The notes under the pieces: model-generated
The model's input: the letters and a program-made list of their open reading frames with translations, nothing else
The model's database searches: none
What the model was told of the DNA's origin: nothing
Origin: Morchella semilibera
Taxonomy: Eukaryota > Ascomycota > Pezizomycetes > Pezizales > Morchellaceae
NCBI GenBank assembly: GCA_009192285.1
Contig: WBVU01000017.1
Location: forward strand, 992,001-1,056,000
DNA: 64,000 nt
Direction: 5' to 3'
Shown here: in pieces, positions 25,099 to 37,301 of the stretch
How positions within the stretch are numbered: the first letter of the stretch is position 1
Layout: every line of letters begins with the position of its first letter
Position numbers and translations under genes: made by a program

Positions 25099-25421
25099 TC
25101 CTTCGTATTTGGCGGAGATGGAGCTAGAGATGTGTAGTGGTAGCCATGGATCTTATTTAGTGCGCTTTGCTTTATAGAGCCGAGGGCGCCGGGTGGGGGG
25201 GTGGGGGGTGGAGCGCGCTGTATTATCTGGAGTCGAAAAAAGGATCAAGGGGTTCGGCCCTTCTATACGAATAGAGTGGGTTAATACGTTAGTCACGGAT
25301 AACCGACGCTGCCCTATATGCGTGTACACACCTAGTAAGGGTAAGTAGCAGAGAGGACAGTTGGCGTAAGGTTAAGGCGCTGGCTAGATGTACATAATTT
25401 AGTATTTATGGAGTAGCATTA

Positions 25422-25568
25422 CATGTAGTTCCGCCGGAGCATCTCCTGATGCTGCTGGCTCACGAGCCATAGCCTACCGGGAATACATACATTACATGTA
25501 TGTACATACAAGTTTGTAGTACGTACTTACATGTAATATATGTATACATGTATACATGTATACATGTA
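25422..25568. repeat. Dense cluster of TACATGTA palindromes
   Basis: The palindrome TACATGTA occurs at about 25422, 25492 and 25530, then as an array of three overlapping ATACATGT units ending near 25568. This is the densest spot of a word found throughout the non-coding DNA of the window. Confidence 0.8.
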
Positions 25569-28054
25569 CTTTCATCTACATTCCTTGGCGTGGCTTGGTT
25601 ACGGGGATTTGAATTTCGAAGAAATCTCTTTTCGCTGCGTGTAACTACTACATCTCACCCTCAGGGGAAAGAAGCCATTCCCCGCTGCACACGCAGCAAA
25701 GAACCCATCTCTCTGCTTACACGTACGTACGACCTACCATGCATCCCTTTACCCGGCGCCAAAGCACCCAAGCATCAAGACTCAAGACCTAGCTACCATC
25801 GCCCTTGATCTCATTGTACTCAGTGTCATAGGTGCTATCTTTTCTATAATGCAGAGGAACTGAAGGGGGCTACATACGTTTAATTATCCGCTATGAGTGC
25901 ACAGCTAGCAAGAAATCTAACTAGGATGGGGGGAATAGCACATAGCGGGCCATGCCCCGGGGTCGTTTGGCTGGCCCCCACGCAGCACTTTAAAATTCTT
26001 CCTTGCGGCCGTTGGCAGTGAGTGGGCGTCGGCACAGGCCTTCCATAGTGCAGCCTCAGACACTTTATGTCCTACGGGTCTACAAACACGCTCTGCACGT
26101 ACAGCCCCTGTGGATTGGGTGGGGGAGTTGGTTGCTTATGAACGCCGGTACTGGTATTAGAGTTTGAAGGCGGTTTCGGGTATTGTCAATCCCACAGTAA
26201 CTCAACGTTCTCAATCGTAAGGCGCTAGGCTATCGCGTTAGGCTAGTTTTTTCAGCAAAAGCTGCCCGCCTACCTAATACACTTCCATTCATAGGACCAT
26301 GACCCGGGAAAGGTTTGGTCGGGCCGTCCTCAAACAATGTATTTGTTATATCAGGGGTTTGCCAGGGGTTTCGGGTTCTTTGTGACTACAAAGACGGCTC
26401 TGGGCTCGTGGTTAACAGACTCGGCCCCGGCCCTATATCCGGAGGTCAAGGGTCTTGCTAAAGCTATCGGCCCCCTTGAGGGGGGGGACAAAGAGGGTCA
26501 TATACTATCACTCGGTGCTTGACATGGCGCGATGATGAGACCCCGGGAAAATTTAAGGGACAGAGTAAAGATATATCGGGGTTGCTGACCTGCTTGGTTA
26601 CTTCTGGCGAGTCGCTTTGGCCACATCGTGGTATGGACAAGCTTAGATGATCGTCAGCGTCAGATGTAAATTTGTTAGTAATGTCTATTGGGGGAGCAGC
26701 TTCCTGGTTACCCTTAACCAACCCAGGCGCCAATCTATTATTTCATATTCTTGGGACAGAAAAAGATTTCAGGCAACAATGAATGCGGTTTGGTGGAGCT
26801 AAATAGGAGATCTGCGGCCGGCGGTCGGCTACCTATATGTACCTAGAGGACCGTTCATTTATTAGCCTCGCCCCATCAAATACAAGGGAGAAATATATGA
26901 AGCCATCAGATGTACTGTAGCTGGCGGTGCTTATTGCTTATTTTAAAAATTTAGCTGGGTAGATGTTTAGTAAGTACTAGTACTTCACCCCATACAATTG
27001 ATGAATCAAACAAAAAAAAAAAAAAAAAGCACTTCACCCCCCCCTCTCTACAAGCTTAAGGATGCGAACATTGGCGTGCGCGTAGAACGAGTCTCAAGGC
27101 TGAGAGGCCGGATACTACTGGCTACTGTTGCGCTAGGGGCTGATTGACTGAGAAATTCCAAAGTTGCGGATAAGGGGGTGATGGTGGTGTGAGGGTTCGT
27201 GTTTGAAAAGCTCCGATTAGAAATCCTCTGCTGGGGGTAGAAGCTGCTGTGACTGTTTTCTAGATAGCCGGTCGAATACGATACGACGTTCGCAGAATTA
27301 AGCTCTGCCAAGACCACTAGCGTCTCAAAATAACCACATGTATAATGATGTATTGTACAAGCGAGTCATAATCCCTCACTCGCCCCCCTTAACCGACCAA
27401 CGACACTCCTGATCTCCAACTCGTTTAGTATATTTGTGGATCATTAATCGTACAACCGGATACATAGCCACACTGTACAGTGCACTCAATCTTATCCATC
27501 CCAGCGGGTGTTGCGTAATGTTCTATCTACTTGACTCCTTTCAATCTTACCCGGCGGCGTCGGCCCCCGAAGCGCCCGAGCGCCGAGCTGGTTGACCGAC
27601 CTCGGAGCCGAGACTAGTTACAGGGCCCCGAACAGTATATAGCGCGTGGCAGATTTTTTATGGCTTAAGCCTTCTAGGCTAGGAGAGGGTTGCTTGGTAG
27701 CGAGTAGTACGTGGAACCGGGCTGTGTCTTGGTTCCTAGGCTGTAAGATAGTAGTCTGGTGGGGCTGTTTATGCTTATTTGGGAATTTTGTGGATCCTGA
27801 ATGGGAGGCTTGGGAGTTGGGAGAAGGGTAATCCTTAAATCAGACATGGGGCGGGACGGTGTATAAAGATCTATGGGAGTCCTGTCCGGGAGAAAGGAAA
27901 AAAAAAAGAAGAAAAGATATCGACGCAATATACAATCACAATTACGGCCTACACTGGTTAACCAGCTACTGCTTAGATATTAATTATTCGATTCGATTCT
28001 TGATCAGACTAATATTTTTAAGGCTTGTTTTTGTTTAATTTTTTCCTTTCGATA

Positions 28055-29022
28055 ATGGGTTCAGATATGGTGGAAACGTTTTCAAATATTATGGCACGAG
28101 CCACACCTCCCGGTGTTACGCCCAACTACTGGCGTGGAAAGACCGCCAGCACTACTCTCGCCATCGTCTTTGCTGCCCTCTTTGGCGCCGGCGCAATTGC
28201 ACACACTTACCAACTCGTCCGCTACCGCGCCTGGTACTTTAGCGTCTTCGTGATGGGTGCATACAGTACGTCCGCACTGCATACCCCCAATATAAAATCC
28301 ATATAGACGTAGACTAATATTCAAATCCAGTGATGAGCATTGGCTACATCTTCCGTGTCATCTCCATCAACGATGACACAAACCTTACCCCTTTCGTCGT
28401 CCAACTTCTCTTCATCCTCCTGCCGCCCTCCCTCTATGCCGCCACAATCTACATGATCTACGGGCGAATCGTGCTCCTAGTCAACGCTGCCCACCTCTCG
28501 CTCATCCGTCCCACCTGGGTGACCAAGGTCTTCGTCTGCAGCGACTTCTTCGCCTTCGTCATCCAAGCCGGCGGCGGCGCCCTCATCACCGTCGACGGCA
28601 AGGAGAATCTCGGAAAGAACATCCTCCTGGTGGGTCTCTACGTGCAGCTCGCCTCCTTCGTATTCTTCCTCATCATCTCGTCCGTGTTCTACTTCCGCGT
28701 CTCTAAGGCAGGTATCGACGACCGGAAGTACGGAAGGTACCACTGGACGACGATGCTGAAGATACTGTATTTTGCGGCAGCCTTCATCATCATGAGATGT
28801 GTGTTTAGGCTCATCGAGTACTCGGCGGACCGTACGTCGAGCGTGCAGAAGAATGAGGTGTGGGCGTATTGTCTGGATGCGGTGCCGATGCTGATGGTGC
28901 AGTGTGTGTTCAATGTGGTACATGGAGGGATGGTACTTCCGAGGGCGGAGACCGGAGAGAAGACCAGGATCACGAGTACGGGGGGGAGTCAGTATGAGTT
29001 GTCGCGGACGGAGTCTGTGTAG
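28055..29022 (+). CDS. RTA1-like multi-pass membrane protein (300 aa, two exons)
   Basis: Exon 1 is 28055-28265 and exon 2 is 28331-29022. The 65-bp intron (28266-28330) has GTACGT at its start, an ACTAAT branch-like site and CAG at its end; joining restores one 300-codon frame (the split codon is ATG). I used the ATG at 28055. The protein has about seven hydrophobic segments. Segment features such as the AIAHTYQLVRYR stretch (about 48-59), GYIFRVIS and LLPPSLYAATIYMIYGRIV match the fungal RTA1 family, which includes Rta1/Rsb1-type proteins linked to resistance to toxic sterol-pathway inhibitors and sphingoid-base export. The C-terminal tail (about 25 residues) is polar and Ser/Thr/Glu-rich, likely cytosolic. 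Specific substrate cannot be judged. GC-rich codon use stands out from the flanks. Confidence 0.93.
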
Positions 29023-30606
29023 TTTTCTTTTGTTATGGGGGAGCGCGGGAGAGGGGCCGGGGCTATTTCGGTTTTCTTTTGTTTTGAGGGGGTTAGGTTC
29101 TTTTTTGGTTGGTCATTGAATTCGTTTACTTGCGTAACAGCAGCCCCCCTTTCTGCCTTCCTTTCGTCTTCCCTTTATTTTATTATTTTTATTATTATTA
29201 CTATTCTGTTTTGCTTTGAGAAGCGGAGTTTTTGGTTTTGGGAGCGGTGATTATTTAAAATCATTTGGGAATTCCAATAGTGTTTGGTTGGTGTGATAAA
29301 ATACTAGGGAGCTAGCTTAGAAGCACGATACCTTACTTAGACGGCAATTATTATAAGTTCGATCATTCCCACCTCTCTCAGTCCGATTAACGCGCGCTCC
29401 CCGGGGGCCGTGTTGAACAGGACAAAACAGTAGAGCAGTACTCCGACCCCGAAATTGATTTATAGATCTATATAGACCGGTACTGGCCACACCAGCCCCC
29501 CTGTGCATATGATACATCGCATTTGGAACCAATCCCTATCAGTGTTGTAATTTCTGTTAATTTTATTAACTTATCGATATGATGCCATGCCAGTATGATA
29601 TGGATAGAGTATATGCGCTGCATGTGCTCAGATGAAATGTACCTGCATGCAGCACCTGCTTCTCATATATAGAGTGCTGGAAATGATCAGTAATCTGTTC
29701 CGTGTGGTATATGACGGGCTGCACAGCCTACCTGTTTGAACTTGTCGGGCCTTGTACTCCGATATATCCCCCCGAGAGATCGAGACAGAGGATGTTGGTT
29801 CGTGGGATATATATATGTTGGCCTAAGAAGAGTTGTAGGGTTGTAGGGTTGTAGGATGTATATGTACCGCAGCTGGGTGGTACGTAGGATCCGAATAGTG
29901 CAGTTGGATGGTGTAGGTTTCTCTGATGCAGTGTAGGTCGTTCTGAAGCTCGAGGTAGGTGAGTGGTAACTGTCTTGCAAAGTGAGGGGGAGTTTGAATT
30001 AAGTCTGAGGTTGCAATTGAGGGGCTAGAGTGTGGGGGGCTAGCTTAGCTGTGTATTCCTCGCGCAATGCATGGATGCTAACACATACGAACGGATTGGG
30101 GTGGGGGATAGTACTATATGTGGTATGGGTCCTAAGGGTCGGGCTGTTAATTAATTCGTGTAGCTCTCCCTAAACGGTAGTATCATTGTTTTAGGAGGAG
30201 TACCTACACTTTGTGTCTTTGACTGGGTGACGCTCTTTCATGAACAATCACTCGGTATTGGCAGGCAATAAATATCACGTGATCATCAACGCCAAGTCAT
30301 ATAAACAGCCACTTATGTTAACTTTACTAAACTTAAGCTATAAAAGAAAAACTAGTCTGATTTTTATTTGAATGGATTGATGAAGAGAGTAGTATATACA
30401 TTTGTTTTTGTACTCGTTGAACATGTACGTGTACCAGTTACAATACCATGCAAGGCTGCGCCGCCGGTTAAGAGCCTTAACGGATGTGTTTATTTCGAGG
30501 AGAATAGGCATCAGGCGCGGCATCCAGACTTCTTACTTTCCAAGGTTCCCGGACTTTAGTGGAAACACTTAACATCTCCCCTGATAAATTTGACCACGGT
30601 TAATTG
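29023..30606. other. Intergenic region between the RTA1-like and kinase genes
   Basis: No gene supported. T-rich just after the RTA1-like stop (possible 3' UTR), a TTGTAGGG triplet array at about 29832-29856, and a minus-strand 18-bp motif at 30237-30254, about 350 bp before the kinase start codon. Confidence 0.6.
30237..30254 (-). promoter_or_regulatory. 18-bp split motif upstream of the kinase-ankyrin gene
   Basis: The minus strand reads CGAGTGAT-TGTT-CATGAA. It is the only copy lying within 500 bp upstream of a supported start codon on the plus strand. A regulatory role is inference. Confidence 0.3.
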
Positions 30607-33600
30607 ATGTCGGCCTTGAGATTACCCTTTGATTTCAACAGCTCCAGGCTAGACGCATCGTTCTATCCCAACGATATTGTGGTGCATGGGGCGGATACGC
30701 CTGGAGCTGAGGCATGGAGACAGGCGGGAGTAGCTGGAAAGGGGGCATATGGAAGGGTATATATTCAGGAGAAAGTGCACCCTCAAAATCATCCAAGTCA
30801 ATTAAGGGCCGTCAAAAGCATACCATGGGACTCCATGTTGCTAGCGACACAAGGGGGATCTTCTCAGGAACTAAACGCGCTCTTGAGGCTGAAGAATGTA
30901 AGTGGCGTTGATTATATCCGATGAATTACCATTCTAAAAGCACAGTAGCATGATAAACATTTTGTAAAGTTTTTTGGTTGGTACGCCAATACCAATAATA
31001 TATTCTACATTATGGAGTATATTGAGGGCGGGGACCTTCATTTCCACATGACTCGAAACCGCGTTCAGGCAAAGGAAGATGCAAGAGAGATTACTAGACA
31101 AATTTTGGAAGGACTTGTGATTCTACACGACCAGAATATCTGCCATCGTGATTTAAAGCCTCAGGTGTGATCCCTCAAACCCTAACTCCCTACTACATGT
31201 AGCTTTCTCAATAAGGCCTGCCCAAGTATTTTGCGCAGTCCTTCTCCTACCAACAGACATATTACAACTACTAGTGCTTAGCCTAACATCAATGATAGAA
31301 TATTCTTGTTGCCTCTGCCGAACCAATTTGGGTCAAAATTGCCGACTTCGGAGTCGCGAAGTATCTAGTGGAAGGAACTGCCCCCAAAACAGGACATGGC
31401 ACGGATGGGTACCGCGCTCCTGAAATACTCAGGGTTTTGCCTAGAGAGTTACAGAGAAGAACACAGGTCGGTTATGCTCTAGATATATGGTCCCTAGGTG
31501 CCATGATATATGAGCTCTGGACCTCTCATGCACCTTTCTCCGATACAGGCGGGCCTGGAAATGACTCCGAAAGAATGACAGGCGTCATTACAGAACAATT
31601 ATTTACCCCATGTATTGATTATGGCTACTTCACGAAGTTTTGCCATGGCGAGGTTGAGTTTCCGGTAGAGCCGTTATTTAAATCAGGAGTAAGCCCGGAG
31701 GGGGTAGAGTTTATCAAAGGTCTATTAATCCCAAATCCTCAAAACCGGCCAACACCGCTGAGCGCGCTGCGGAGCCCACTTTTATCCAACTGGATTGGAG
31801 GTGCGATTGGGGAGTTTTTGAGGATGGGCGTGGATTTGGATCTTAGACATGTCCAGCGAGATCATTTCATAGGAGGGCAAGGAAGTGTCGACTTTATACA
31901 GTGTCTTCCGGCTTCAGCAAGGGAGAAAGTTCCACTTCTCCTCGACGAAGCAATGTCTAGAGGCTACATATCAGCTACTTCAGCTCTCCTAGGGATTCCA
32001 AACGGCAAACCGATGGATCCCTTAACTAACGAGATCTACCCAAAAGCCTTTGAACGAGCTATCGAACTCCAAAACATTGGTTTGGTTAGTTTGTTCTTGA
32101 AAGGCTTAGCTTTTACAGTTGACATGGCGGGAAGCAACAACGCGGGAGGGAAATTGAATTTGGCAGCTCTAAAGGGGGAAAGCGAGCCAGGTAGAGAGAA
32201 CTATCGATTAGTGTTTATAAGGGCTATAATATTGGGCCTTCAAAATGTGGTCGAACTGCTTCTAAAGGTAAATCTTAGCTACCTTGTCAATCCCGAGTTT
32301 GAAAGTTCTGGGGGGTACTCCAACTCCATATCCTTACGTTTAGCATCTCAAGCTGGTCATATCGACATTGTCAGACTTTTCCTCAAAGCTGGGGTTGATG
32401 TTAACGCCCGAGTCCAAATAATTGGTCTGCATTGGACCACAGCCAAGCCTCTCCTCGAAGCTATGAACAAAGTTTACACCACAATTGGGGGGCAAACATG
32501 TGGTCAAACAGCCCTACAGGTCGCAGCTTGGGACGGACATATCGATATAGTCAAGCTTCTCCTCGAAGCTGGTGCCGATGTTAACGCTCAACCTGGGGGA
32601 GGTTGTGGTCTTACAGCCTTGCAGGCCGCAGCTGGGGGTGGACATATCGACATAGTCAAACTCCTCCTCGGAGCTGGGGCCGATGTTGACGCTCTAGCTG
32701 AGACATTGGATGGTCGAACAGCCTTACAGGCCGCGGCTCAGGGCGGACATATCGATATAGTCAAGGTTCTCCTCGGGGCTGGTGCCGATGTTAACGCTCT
32801 ACATACGAATTTTTCTGGTCTTACAGCCTTGCAGGCCGCAGCTTGGGGCGGACATATCGATATAGTCAAGGTTCTCCTCGAGGCTGGTGCCGATGTTAAC
32901 GCTCTACCTGCGGACAATTCTGGTCTTACAGCCTTGCAGGCCGCAGCTTGGGACGGACATATCGATATAGTCAAGCTTCTCCTCGAGGCTGGTGCCAATG
33001 TTAACGCTTTACCTGCGAGGCAGACTGGTCAAACAGCCTTACAGGCCGCAGCTCGGGGCAGACATATCGATGTGGTCAAACTCCTCCTCGAAGCTGGGGG
33101 CGATGCTAGATCACCAGCTGCGAGGTACGCTGGTCAAACAGCCTTAGAGGCCGCAGCTGAGGGTGGGCATATCGACATAGCCAAACTCCTCCTCGAAGCC
33201 GGTGCCGATGTTAACGCTCTATCCTCGCGGAATACTGATGGAACAGCCTTACAGGCCGCAGCTGGGGGCGGACATATCAGCATAGTCAAGCTTCTCCTCG
33301 AAGCTAGTGCCGATGTTAACGCTCTACCTTCCAAAGATTTTAGTCGAACAGCCTTACTGGCCGCAGCTGAGGGTGGGCATATCGACATAGCCAAACTCCT
33401 CCTCGAAGCTGGGGCCGATGTTAACGCTCTACCCTCGGGGCGCCCTGGTCGAACAGCCTTACAGGCCGCAGTTGAGGGTGGTCATATCGATATAGTCAAG
33501 GTTCTCCTCGGGGCTGGTGCCGATGTTAATGCTCTACCTGCGGGGGGTTCTGGTCAAACAGCCTTACAGGCCGCAGCTTGGGATGGACATATCGATATAG

Positions 33601-35312
33601 TCAAGGTTCTCCTCGGGGCTGGGGCCGATGTTAACGCCCTATCTGCGGGGGATTCTGGTCTCACAGCCTTACAGGTCGCGGCAGGGGGTGGACATATCAG
33701 CGTAGTGAAACTCCTCCTCAAAGCTGGTGCCGATGTTAAGTCTGGCAAAGGAGCCTTAGGTGCCGCGGCTGAGGGTAGGCATATCGACATTGTCAGGCTC
33801 CTCCTCGAAGCTGGGGCCGATGTTAACACTCCACTTTCGAAAAGCCGTGGTCGGACAGCTTTGCAGGCCGCAGCTAAGGGTGGGCATATCGACATTATCA
33901 AACTCCTCCTCGAAGCTGGTGCCGATGTTAACGCTCTGCCTCAGGGATTTCGTGGTCGAACAGCTTTACAGGCCGCGGCTGAGCGCGGATCTATCGGTAT
34001 AGTCAAGCTTCTCCTCGGAGCTGGGGCCGATGTTGACGCTCCAGCTGAGATATCTGATGGTCGAACAGCCTTACAGGCCGCTGCAGGGGGCGGACATATC
34101 AGCGTAGTTAAACTCTTCCTCGAAGCTGGGGTCGATGTTAACGCTCCACTTTCGAGTAGCTCCGGTCGAGCAGCTTTACAGGCCGCAGTTGAGGGTGAAC
34201 ATGTCGGCGTAATCAAGCTTCTCCTCGAAGCTGGTGCCGATGTTAACGCTCCAGCTGCGGAATCCTCTGGTCGAACAGCCTTAGCGGCCGCAGCTAAGGG
34301 TGGGCATATCGACATTGTCAAACTCCTCCTCAAAGCTGGTGCCGATGTTAAAATGCCAGCTAAGACATGGTCTGGCGAAGGAGCCTTAGGTGCCGCGGTT
34401 CAGGGTGGGCATATCGACATTGTCAAACTCCTCCTCGAAGCTGGGGCCGATGTTGACGCTCCAACTAAGATATGGTCTAGTCGAGCACCCTTAGAGGTCG
34501 CGGCAATGTACGGTCATATCGGCATAGTTAAACTCCTCCTCAAAGCTGGGGCCGATGTTAAAACACCAGCTAAGACATGGTCTGGCCAAGCAGCCTTAGA
34601 TGTCGCGGCTGAGGGTGGGACTCTCGACATGGTCAGGCTTCTCCTCGGAGCTGGGGCCGATGTTGACGCTCCAGCTGAGATATGGTCTGGTCGAACAGCC
34701 TTACAGGCCGCGGCTCGGGGCGGAAATATCAGCGTAGTTAAACTCCTCCTCGAAGCTGGGGCCGATGTTAACGCTCTACCTACGTCATCCTCTGGTCAAA
34801 CAGCCTTGCAGGCCGCGGTTGAGGATAGAGATATCAACATAGTCAAACTTCTCCTCGAAGCTGGTGCCGATGTTAACGCTCCACCACACACAGCCTTGCA
34901 GGCCGCAGTTAAGGATGGGACTATGGACATAGTCAAACTTCTCCTCGAAGCTGGTGCCGATGTTAACGCTCCGCCTGCGTCTGGTCAAACAGCCTTGCAG
35001 GCCGCGGTTGAGGATAGAGATATCAACATAGTCAAACTTCTCCTCGAAGCCGGTGCCGATGTTAACGCTCCACCTGCGTCATCCTCTGGTCAAACAGCCT
35101 TGCAGGCCGCAGTTGAGGGGGAAAATATAAATATAGACATAGTCAAACTTCTCCTCGAAGCTGGTGCCTACGTTAGCGCTAAGGAATCGTTCAAACTAGG
35201 TAGGGCCTTGGAGGCGACTCGGTGGTACCCCGTTGTTCCGGAAACAGTACGTCGAACTTCATGCAATTACCCAAAGAAAATCATGTCTACCTCAATGAGG
35301 CGGCCACGGTGA
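30607..35312 (+). CDS. Serine/threonine protein kinase fused to about 26 ankyrin repeats (1506 aa)
   Basis: Exons: 30607-30897, 30949-31164 and 31299-35312; introns of 51 and 134 bp, both phase 0. The first acceptor must be the second AG of CAGTAG; using the first gives an immediate stop. The kinase (about residues 40-330) has every key residue: GKGAYGRV loop (44-51), AVK lysine K70, helix-C glutamate E88, HRDLKPQ (163-169, catalytic D165), DFG (185-187) and APE (209-211). It should be active. After a linker of about 180 residues, ankyrin repeats run from about 513 to 1480: one diverged, then 26 units of mostly 35 residues with core TALQAAA-x-GGHIDIVKLLLEAGADVNA. Units are nearly identical in DNA (105-bp period) and differ mainly at the residues after QAA and in the inter-repeat loop. 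Ankyrin repeats bind proteins; target unknown. The last 40 residues leave the pattern, so the C-terminus may differ. Confidence 0.92.
32500..35190 (+). repeat. 105-bp coding tandem repeat array (ankyrin units)
   Basis: About 26 tandem units lie inside the third exon of the kinase gene. Most are 105 bp; shortened units occur at repeat 13 (about 33667-33753) and at repeats 24-25 (about 34798-34980). Units share long identical stretches such as GCCGATGTTAACGCTC. Repeats 24 and 26 (starting about 34795 and 34982) differ at only one or two bases over nearly 90 bp, showing very recent copying. Confidence 0.93.
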
Positions 35313-37301
35313 ATTTTAATGGTTTACCAAATGTTAGTATACCTCCTCATTCATGCCGTGACCTCCTCATGTTAATGCTCTGCCCCCAGTCTACGCTACG
35401 AATCCCCAGCCTGTAATATCTCAGCTTCTCAGCACATCTACGATTCAGCGCACAGTACCGGAGATAAGACTTTTACCACGCTCCTCTAGACAACCTACAA
35501 AATTGTGTTTCGGTTTACGTATTCCTTTCCGTTTATATTTGCATTGGGCTCAGGAGTCATAGTCACGATCATATTCACAGGGACGGTGTTTTCGGGCAAA
35601 AATGTTTACATTGCAGATCTTATTTTCTACTTTGGGTCTCAGGACCTTGAGGGTCTCACGGCCGCCGGTTCTCTTTATTTATTTATTTGTTTCTTTTGAA
35701 TGCTTCATATGTCTCCTGTTGCCGTTTTTCTTATTAGGATAGGTGTCTGTACATATATATTTATTTTGCAGTTCTTGAGATGTGCGCGGTTAATTGCCGG
35801 GTCCTTTACTCGCGATTAAACAAGTATCGAATCCCATACCACCCTTCGCAACGATGCTTTCCTCGTGGAAAGGCCTTAAGGGCATACTCCATCTTCGTAG
35901 AGGGCGAATACATTTGGTAGAGGTTAATGGAAGAGTGTAAGTGTGCTTCTACGGATCTGTATTTTTTTTTTGTCTATGATAGCTTATCTACCGAGTTCTA
36001 TAACCAGAAGCCGCCCCGCATGAATACGACCGCCGCAGACCATGACCGCGCGGGCGGTCTGCTATAATGAACCTCTGCATAATAGGTAAAGAGCCGATAC
36101 GGCCGACGGATAACCATGCAGTTTCGTACACCTGGGTCGTATTACAAGTAGTGGCATCGACTGCATCAAGCACCCCGGGTATAAAAATGTACATCTTTCC
36201 CCGGCTCTCCACACCCATGCAGATATCCCTAGCCGATAATCTCCACGGCATACTTTTAACTCTCTGCAGCCCGTGTGGTACCACCAGACCGTCTCATGCT
36301 TAACAGCTCCCCAGCCATAGTTGAAAAAAAAGAAGAAAAAACATTCTCGGCCGGGCCCAGTCCAGGAATTATAGGGCTCTGTAGTCCATAAAGTGTGATC
36401 CCTGCCTGAGCAGTATGCACGCTATGCTGGGCAAATACACTGCTCGTTGGTAACACCCTAATAGCTGGCGATGTTGTAGCACGGAATCGGTGGAAGGGTA
36501 GCGGATTTTCGTGCCTGTCACGGCGTGTTCCTATTGCTGGACCTCTTCTTCTTGTTCGCTCCGAATTCGTGAAGATGGGCCGCTGTTATTTATTTCTAAT
36601 ATTTTTCTGTGTGTGCAGGGAGTCTGTGGTCGTTGGTCAATTAGTTAGCGGATACGAGAAGTTACTATAATAGTTTATAGATCCAGGTGAGTGGGTCCTG
36701 TGTCTACCTCCGGTATCTCTAAAAAGAAAGCACTCGGGTTGAGGATATCCGTCTTTTTTTTTTTTTTTTTTGATGATGGCCACAACTCTTTCTCTGCGAA
36801 AGCTAAAAAAAAAAAAAAAAAAAAAATAGCCACAGACATGAGCTATATCGTAGCACCACGGAGCTAGGGTCAATCCGTTTTGGGTTAGTGCCCACACGTG
36901 AGACGAATCCCGAGACACTTAAAACATCCTTAAAATAACCCCAATACCCTGAGTTGGGATGCTACCTGTCAGGGAACAAAATTGTGCTCTAGGGGTTTGG
37001 AGGTTGGGGTATGCTACCTTTTTACTCACGCTTGTTCGCCAAGAACCTTCACCTGACTCGGTGGTCAAATTCCTTCGCGTGAAAATTCTTGGCAAAGAAG
37101 CGCGTTAGTATTACTAGGCAAGAGACTACATACATGTACTTATGTAAGCGCTGCCCCCCCTCTAACTACATCCCATCCCCCACCACCCAGCCTGATAGCG
37201 ACACCCAGAGCTAACACTACGAGTCAAACCATCGCACCACGCAATACCCTACAATATCGACTACTCCTTTTAATCCTGTCCGTATGTCCTTGTCCTGTTA
37301 G
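35313..37301. other. Intergenic region, no supported gene
   Basis: No gene supported. It contains a T18 run (36754-36771) and an A22 run (36805-36826) facing each other 33 bp apart, and a short imperfect inverted repeat with GCCAAGAA/TTCTTGGC arms at about 37039-37096. Confidence 0.55.

Larger units (their letters stand above)
17644..28054. other. Long intergenic region, no supported gene
   Basis: No supported gene in 10.4 kb. Content: a T-rich stretch (17810-18330), an 18-bp motif at 18817, a foldback element (21001-21107), AT-rich DNA with repeated TACCGTA-type words (about 22030-22200), minus-strand 18-bp motifs at 24049, 24599 and 26497, an interstitial TTAGGG array (25078-25098), a dense TACATGTA cluster (25422-25568) and an A run near 27011-27028. 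A serine/proline-rich minus-strand frame at 27048-27317 lacks an ATG and was not accepted. Confidence 0.6.

Noticed and set aside
27048-27317. Ser/Pro/Thr-rich minus-strand frame
   Set aside because: It begins at GTG with a stop just upstream and no ATG or splice partner found; may be a decayed exon but cannot be supported.
28477-28923. 148-aa acidic/His-rich minus-strand frame
   Set aside because: Antisense shadow of the RTA1-like gene's second exon.
32738-34333. Several minus-strand frames of 80-130 aa with repeated RRSLTMSICPP-type units
   Set aside because: They are antisense shadows of the ankyrin array and inherit its periodicity.
32500-35190. Regular repeats that could suggest a CRISPR-like array
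   Set aside because: The units are coding, about 105 bp, contiguous and encode ankyrin helices; this is a eukaryotic gene.
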